From JBFMEX01 sp040752215 (GTDB lineage: Bacteria; Pseudomonadota; Alphaproteobacteria; Rhizobiales; Hyphomicrobiaceae): a stretch of DNA of 40,873 nt. A program made the translations under genes and the position numbers. How positions within the stretch are numbered: position 1 is the stretch's first letter; each line of letters opens with the position of its first letter. The notes below the pieces were generated by a model. That model was not told the DNA's origin. It saw only the letters and a program-made list of their open reading frames with translations, and searched no databases. The stretch is taken from NCBI GenBank assembly GCA_040752215.1, contig JBFMEX010000101.1:1-40873 (forward strand), given 5' to 3'. Positions 36,552-40,873 of the stretch are shown here, piece after piece.

Positions 36552-36726
36552 CCACGCGCGAGAAGCGCGCTGTCAGGTCCGAGGCGGACTCGGGCGAGAG
36601 GCGCGGCCGATAGGCCCAGTGGGCGTTTTGGCCGACGAGGTGTACAATGCACGGCTTGGAGGCGGGACGCCTCGCCAACGGCCTCCGGCGAGGTCGCCCC
36701 GTCCGCCGTCGAGGAGCGTCTGAAGC

Positions 36727-37821
36727 GTGAACTGGATCAACAACGTCGTCCGGCCGAAGATCCGCAGCTTCCTCACCACCAAGCGTGAGGTGCCGGACAA
36801 TCTGTGGGTGAAATGCCCCGAGACCGGGCAGATGGTCTTCTACAAGGACCTCGAGGCGAACCAGTTCGTCGTCCCGGGCTCGGACTATCATATGCGCATG
36901 GGCGCCCAGGCCCGCTTGAAGCACGTCTTCGACGAGGGCCAGTACGAGCGAGTACCGGTGCCGGCGGTGGTGCAGGATCCGTTGCGGTTCCGCGACGGCC
37001 GCCGCTATACCGACCGCCTCAAGGACGCCAAGACCGACACCGAGCTCGACGATGCGGTGCTGGTCGCCGAGGGCCGCCTCGAGGGCCAGTTGGTGGTCGT
37101 AGCGGCTCAGGACTTCCGCTTCATGGCCGGCTCGCTCGGAATGGCCGCCGGCGAGGCGGTGATCGCCGGCATGCTGCGTGCGATCGAGCGCAAGGTGCCG
37201 TTCATTCTGTTCGCGGCCTCCGGCGGCGCGCGCATGCAGGAAGGCATCATGTCGCTGATGCAGATGCCGCGCACGACGATCGCAGTCCAACGCCTGCGCG
37301 AGGAGCGCCTGCCCTACATTGTGGTGCTGACCGATCCGACGACCGGCGGCGTCACCGCCTCATATGCCATGCTCGGCGACGTGCAGATCGCCGAGCCGGG
37401 TGCACTGATCTGCTTCGCCGGCCCGCGCGTGATCCAGCAGACCATCCGCGAGAACCTGCCCGACGGATTCCAGCGGTCCGAGTACCTGCTCGCGCACGGC
37501 ATGATCGACATGGTCGTGCACCGCCACAAGATGCGCGAGACCCTGGCCCGCCTGTGCCGGGTGCTGAAGCCCTCGACCGAGCTGACCAAGGCGGGCCGTG
37601 ACCAGAAACCGAAGCGCATGAACGGCGCTCCCTACCGCAACGGCGCGGCCGATCCCTTCGCGATCGAGGCCGCCGCCCGCGGCGCGGAGGACGTGGTCGA
37701 TGCCGAGCCCGTCACCGAGGCCGAGCGGTTCGATCCCAAGCGTGCCGAGGCGCGCGCCAAGCCGAGCGCCGATGCCGGCGACGCCAGAACCGGCGGCACG
37801 AAGGGTGCGCCGCGGTCCTGA
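36727..37821 (+). CDS. accD: Acetyl-CoA carboxylase carboxyltransferase beta subunit
   Basis: A 364-residue subunit that moves the carboxyl group from biotin to acetyl-CoA. The carboxyltransferase core is intact: FRFMAGSLGMAAGEAVIAGM, ILFAASGGARMQEGIMSLMQM, LTDPTTGGVTASYAMLGDV and CFAGPRVIQQTIRENLPDGFQ. The N-terminal zinc ribbon of other bacteria reads LWVKCPETGQMVFYKDLEANQFVVPGSDYHM here and has only one of four Cys, a loss I recall as common in Hyphomicrobiales. The Ala/Asp-rich 60-residue tail is lineage-typical. The start is GTG at 36727. Confidence 0.96.
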   Translation: MNWINNVVRPKIRSFLTTKREVPDNLWVKCPETGQMVFYKDLEANQFVVPGSDYHMRMGAQARLKHVFDEGQYERVPVPAVVQDPLRFRDGRRYTDRLKDAKTDTELDDAVLVAEGRLEGQLVVVAAQDFRFMAGSLGMAAGEAVIAGMLRAIERKVPFILFAASGGARMQEGIMSLMQMPRTTIAVQRLREERLPYIVVLTDPTTGGVTASYAMLGDVQIAEPGALICFAGPRVIQQTIRENLPDGFQRSEYLLAHGMIDMVVHRHKMRETLARLCRVLKPSTELTKAGRDQKPKRMNGAPYRNGAADPFAIEAAARGAEDVVDAEPVTEAERFDPKRAEARAKPSADAGDARTGGTKGAPRS

Positions 37822-38026
37822 TCCACAGCCCGATCGATCGACCCTGCCGAACAGGAGATAAGCGGTATCGTCTTGCGCGCCCTGGCGTCGTGGCCGAGGA
37901 CGAGGCGTTCCAGCAGCGCGGGGGACGGTGCGCCGGAATGTTCAGCGCGGACGCAAAAGGTCCTACAATGTAAACATTTCCGGCCTCGCTGGCGCCGGAC
38001 CGCTGGCCTATGGCGTGGGAGTGGGC

Positions 38027-39358
38027 ATGCCGACGAGCAACGAGCTCCTCGCCGAGCTCAAGCTGCTGCATCCGAAGCTGATCGACCTGTCGCTCGGCCG
38101 CATCGAGCGGCTGCTGGCCAAGCTCGGCGATCCGCAAAAGCGCCTGCCGCCCGTCGTGCACATTGCCGGCACCAACGGCAAGGGCTCCGTCACCGCCTTT
38201 CTGAAGGCGATGCTCGAGGCCGCCGGGCGCAAGGTCCATGTCTACACCTCGCCGCACCTCGTCCGCTTCCACGAGCGCATCGTGCTCGCCGGCGACGGGC
38301 CGCGGGCGGCGCCCATACCCGAGGCGGGGCTGATCGACGTGCTCATGCGCACGCGCGCGGTCAACAGCGGCGACGACATCACCCAGTTCGAGATCACCAC
38401 CGCCGCGGCTTTCCTCGCCTTCGCCGAGCATCCAGCCGACATCCTCCTGCTCGAGGTCGGACTCGGCGGTCGACTCGACGCCACCAACGTCGTTGCGCAG
38501 CCGCTGCTGTCGGTCATCACGCCCATCTCGATGGATCATGCCGACAAGCTCGGCGACACCATCGAGCGCATTGCCGCCGAGAAGGCCGGCATCCTGAAGC
38601 CGGGTGTGAAGGCGGTCGTATCGGCGCAGGAGGAGACGGCGCTGGCCGTCATCCGCCGCGAGGCCGCGCGGCTGCGGGTGCCGCTCGTCGCCTGGGGCGA
38701 GGACTTCGACGCCTACGAGCAGCGCGGACGGCTGGTTGTGCAACATAGGGATTCGTTGCTCGACCTGCCGCTGCCGGCGCTGGTCGGCCGCCACCAGATC
38801 GGCAACGCGGGAACCGCGGTCGCTGCCGCGCTGGAACTCGGGCCGCGCGGGCCCAACGAGCGTGCGATCGAGCGCGGGCTGGTCGAGGTCCTCTGGCCGG
38901 CCCGCATGCAGCGGCTCGACCGGGGCGTGCTGCCGTCGCTGCTGAAGCCGGGCTCGGAGCTGTGGCTCGATGGCGGGCACAACCCGGCGGCAGGGCAGAT
39001 GCTGGCCCAGACCATGGCCGATCTCGAGGAGCGCAGCCCGCGTCCCCTGCATCTCGTCGTCGGCATGATGGCGCTCAAGGACGCAACCGGGTTCCTTGCT
39101 CCCTTCCGCGGCCTCGCCCGTCACGTCGTCGCCGTGCCGATCCCCGGCGCGCACGAGGCACCGCACGCGCCCGAGATGCTGGTCAAGGCGGCGCACGCGG
39201 CCGGCCTCCCCGCCGAGGCGGCCGAAAGCGTCGGCGCCGGCCTGCAGCGCATCGACGCCGCGTTCCCGGGCCCGAAGCGCATCCTCATCACCGGCTCGCT
39301 GTACCTCGCCGGGCAGGTGCTCGGCCTGCAGGAAGGCGTGGTGCCTCAATCGAATTGA
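38027..39358 (+). CDS. folC: Folylpolyglutamate synthase / dihydrofolate synthase
   Basis: A 443-residue Mur-ligase-family enzyme that makes dihydrofolate and adds glutamates to folates. It has the P-loop HIAGTNGKGSVTAFLKAM, YTSPHLVRFHERI, FEITTAAAFLAF, LLEVGLGGRLDATNVV, ISMDHADKLGDTIERIAAEKAGILK and WLDGGHNPAAGQML. The ATG at 38027 gives the normal N-terminus. The 205 bases before it hold no gene. accD-folC-trxA-addA is a conserved alphaproteobacterial order. Confidence 0.96.
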   Translation: MPTSNELLAELKLLHPKLIDLSLGRIERLLAKLGDPQKRLPPVVHIAGTNGKGSVTAFLKAMLEAAGRKVHVYTSPHLVRFHERIVLAGDGPRAAPIPEAGLIDVLMRTRAVNSGDDITQFEITTAAAFLAFAEHPADILLLEVGLGGRLDATNVVAQPLLSVITPISMDHADKLGDTIERIAAEKAGILKPGVKAVVSAQEETALAVIRREAARLRVPLVAWGEDFDAYEQRGRLVVQHRDSLLDLPLPALVGRHQIGNAGTAVAAALELGPRGPNERAIERGLVEVLWPARMQRLDRGVLPSLLKPGSELWLDGGHNPAAGQMLAQTMADLEERSPRPLHLVVGMMALKDATGFLAPFRGLARHVVAVPIPGAHEAPHAPEMLVKAAHAAGLPAEAAESVGAGLQRIDAAFPGPKRILITGSLYLAGQVLGLQEGVVPQSN

Positions 39359-39647
39359 GCGGCAACGTGGCGGAAACGAACCGCATGTGTCGCATGTGTC
39401 GGCCGGGTCGGGGCGCTCTGCACTCGCGGCCGAAACCCAGCATCGCGCGGGATGTGGTGAAGAGTTCGGCTACGCGCGACTGCACGCATCGCGGCCGTTT
39501 GCGACATTCGTGGCCGCGCCAACCCAACCTCCGGTCCGCACTCCAACCGGCGGCGTGCGGCGGCCGGCGCCGCGCATCCGGTCCGTTCCCCGAAGCGGGA
39601 GTCGGACGCATCATCAGGGCCTTTCGCCACGCTGAAGCATGAAGAGA
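39359..39647. other. Gene-free convergent interval between folC and trxA
   Basis: No gene is visible between the folC stop and the trxA terminator. Open frames on both strands are Arg/Pro/Ala-rich and have no family features. Confidence 0.5.
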
Positions 39648-39674
39648 AACGGGCCGCGCGCAACGCAGCCCGTT
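39648..39674 (-). terminator. Terminator of trxA
   Basis: AACGGGC (39648-39654) pairs perfectly with GCCCGTT (39668-39674) around a 13-base loop. On the minus strand the stem is followed by TCTCTTC, giving a modest pyrimidine tract 31 bases after the trxA stop. Confidence 0.6.
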
Positions 39675-39704
39675 CGATAATCTCGTCGATCGATCGCGCG
39701 ACGG

Positions 39705-40031
39705 TCAGGCCATGATCGAGCCGTTGACCCAGTCCTCGAGGCGCTTCTTCTGCACCAGCGCGCCGACGTGCTGGGCCGCCACCTTGCCGCCCTTGAACAG
39801 CATCAGCGTCGGCATCGCGCGGATGCCGTACTTGCTGGTGACACCCGGGTTCTGGTCGACGTCGAGCTTCACGACCTTGACCTTGCCCTTCATCTCCTGG
39901 GCGAGCTGCTCCAGTGCCGGCGCCATCGCCTTGCACGGTCCGCACCACTCGGCGAAGAAATCGACGAGCACCGGCTCGGACGACTTCAACACCTCGGCAT
40001 CGAAGGTCTTGTCGGTAACGGACGTAGCCAT
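39705..40031 (-). CDS. trxA: Thioredoxin
   Basis: A 108-residue thioredoxin with the active site WCGPC (C30, C33) in VLVDFFAEWCGPCKAMAPALE, followed by KLDVDQNPGVTSKYGIRAMPTLMLFKGGK with the cis-Pro. It reduces cytoplasmic protein disulfides. The ATG at 40031 gives the usual N-terminus and has an AGGAGAAG site. It lies downstream of addA on the same strand. Confidence 0.97.
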   Translation of the reverse strand: MATSVTDKTFDAEVLKSSEPVLVDFFAEWCGPCKAMAPALEQLAQEMKGKVKVVKLDVDQNPGVTSKYGIRAMPTLMLFKGGKVAAQHVGALVQKKRLEDWVNGSIMA

Positions 40032-40102
40032 AAGGTACTTCTCCTCTTGGGCCGCACGCATAGCGGTAGCACAGGTTCCGCCGGAACGTAGGAAGGGCGG
40101 CT

Positions 40103-40873
40103 CTAGGCGTCAAGTCGCGCCATCGGAAGATCCCACAACCGTGCTGTCGCGCGATCGAGCACAACGTCGGGAAACGGCATGATCCGCGGCCCGTCCGTCC
40201 ACAAGATGGCGGCCCTGATCGGCAAATCGGGAAACACCTCTCGAAGCGCGAGGCGATAGGCCGCGAGCTGCAGCAGGTAGGCCTCGGCCACCTCCTCGGC
40301 GCGGCCGGGCGGCGGCCGATTGGTCTTGTAGTCGATCATCCTTACCTCGCCGCCAATCAGGGCCAGGCGGTCTATCTGGCCATTGATCGAGAGCGCCGGC
40401 CCGCGGCCCGTCGGTCGCGGAATGCGCGCCACGATCGGCACCTCGGCCCGGCTGTCGGGTCCGAACAGCGGCGCGAACGACGGATCGTCCATGATCGCCA
40501 AAGTCTCGGCGACGATGCTCTCGCGCACGCGCACGGAAAGAGAGCGACCGCGGGTTGCGACGAGCCCTTGCGCCGCACGCCGGCGCTCGGCCGGATCGAG
40601 CGCGGGCAGGTGCTGCAGCAATACGTGCGTCAGCGTGCCGCGCAGGAAGCGACCTTCGCTCGCCAGCATGACGGGCCTCGGCGCCGGCGGGGCCTCTGCA
40701 ACGCGCGAGACGCCGGCCTCGCTCACCGGATCGCCGCCCTCGTCGACCTCGTAGGGTGCGAGCCGCGACGGCGCGAGCGGCATCGAGAGCTGCGGCTCCC
40801 GCGGCGCCGCGCTGAGCGCCCACTCCGGTCGCGGGGCGGGCGCCCCCCCCCCCCAGGCCGCGCCCCCCGGCGG
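40103..40873 (-). CDS. addA: AddA helicase-nuclease, C-terminal part (gene continues past the window)
   Basis: The 256 visible residues are the C-terminal nuclease domain of the AddA subunit of the AddAB double-strand-break repair enzyme. The RecB-type nuclease motif is present: INGQIDRLALIGGEVRMIDYKTNRPPP with the active-site Asp and the D-x-K pair, and QLAAYRLAL. The frame remains open to the right edge. A run of 12 C near 40843-40854 is in frame but may hide a sequencing error. The neighbour trxA is typical for this lineage. Confidence 0.85.
   Translation of the reverse strand, partial: PPGGAAWGGGAPAPRPEWALSAAPREPQLSMPLAPSRLAPYEVDEGGDPVSEAGVSRVAEAPPAPRPVMLASEGRFLRGTLTHVLLQHLPALDPAERRRAAQGLVATRGRSLSVRVRESIVAETLAIMDDPSFAPLFGPDSRAEVPIVARIPRPTGRGPALSINGQIDRLALIGGEVRMIDYKTNRPPPGRAEEVAEAYLLQLAAYRLALREVFPDLPIRAAILWTDGPRIMPFPDVVLDRATARLWDLPMARLDA

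Noticed and set aside
40841..40873. C12 run and GC-only sequence at the right edge as a functional element
   Set aside because: More likely low-quality contig end inside addA; it keeps the reading frame but has no biological pattern.

Overview
The window reads as a chromosomal segment of a GC-rich alphaproteobacterium, most likely of the Hyphomicrobiales (Rhizobiales). The right part (about 24-41 kb) carries a gene order typical of that group: tRNA-Ala, a FYDLN-acid-domain protein, class II aroA, cmk, rpsA, sppA, ihfB, a LapA-domain protein, trpF, trpB, trpA, accD without its zinc cysteines, folC, trxA and the 3' end of addA. The left part (1-24 kb) is accessory and points to respiratory life with little or no oxygen.

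Region 1 (1-5.1 kb): a broken, acidic, low-complexity gene, possibly a type I secretion substrate, followed by a complete PrtD-type ABC exporter and its HlyD-type adaptor.

Region 2 (5.3-16 kb) is the most interesting part. One leftward gene train reads ubiT-ubiU-ubiV (O2-independent ubiquinone hydroxylation), a double-hotdog MaoC-like protein, an FNR-type regulator with its iron-sulfur cysteines, then pqqA-pqqD-pqqE, a four-helix membrane protein of the Urate_ox_N type, a SerC-like aminotransferase and a reduced PyrD-like flavoprotein. ubiD-ubiX run divergently. A perfect FNR/FixK-type palindrome lies between ubiT and ubiD, and a near-perfect one lies before pqqA. The O2-consuming PQQ enzymes PqqB and PqqC are not in the window. 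The locus therefore looks like an oxygen-controlled ubiquinone island onto which a PqqADE peptide-crosslinking module plus three repurposed-looking enzymes have been grafted. This is my main candidate for an undescribed system. A remnant of a second Crp/Fnr gene lies beside ubiX.

Region 3 (16.6-23.7 kb): a membrane sensor kinase overlaps an NtrC-family sigma54 activator. Downstream are an inverted repeat (candidate activator site) and a well-spaced -24/-12 promoter, then an electron-transfer operon: an ethylbenzene-dehydrogenase-type haem-binding protein, a dihaem cytochrome c, a Tat-exported FccB-type sulfide dehydrogenase flavoprotein and a DUF302 protein. Sulfide or a related sulfur compound would feed electrons into the periplasmic cytochrome pool.

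Region 4 (24-41 kb): housekeeping genes. The tRNA-Ala 3' end faces the accessory region, as expected at a tRNA-bordered island, although no integrase is visible. A DsrC/TusE-like gene that has lost both C-terminal redox cysteines sits between trpB and trpA. All functional statements rest on reading motifs by eye; no database search was run.
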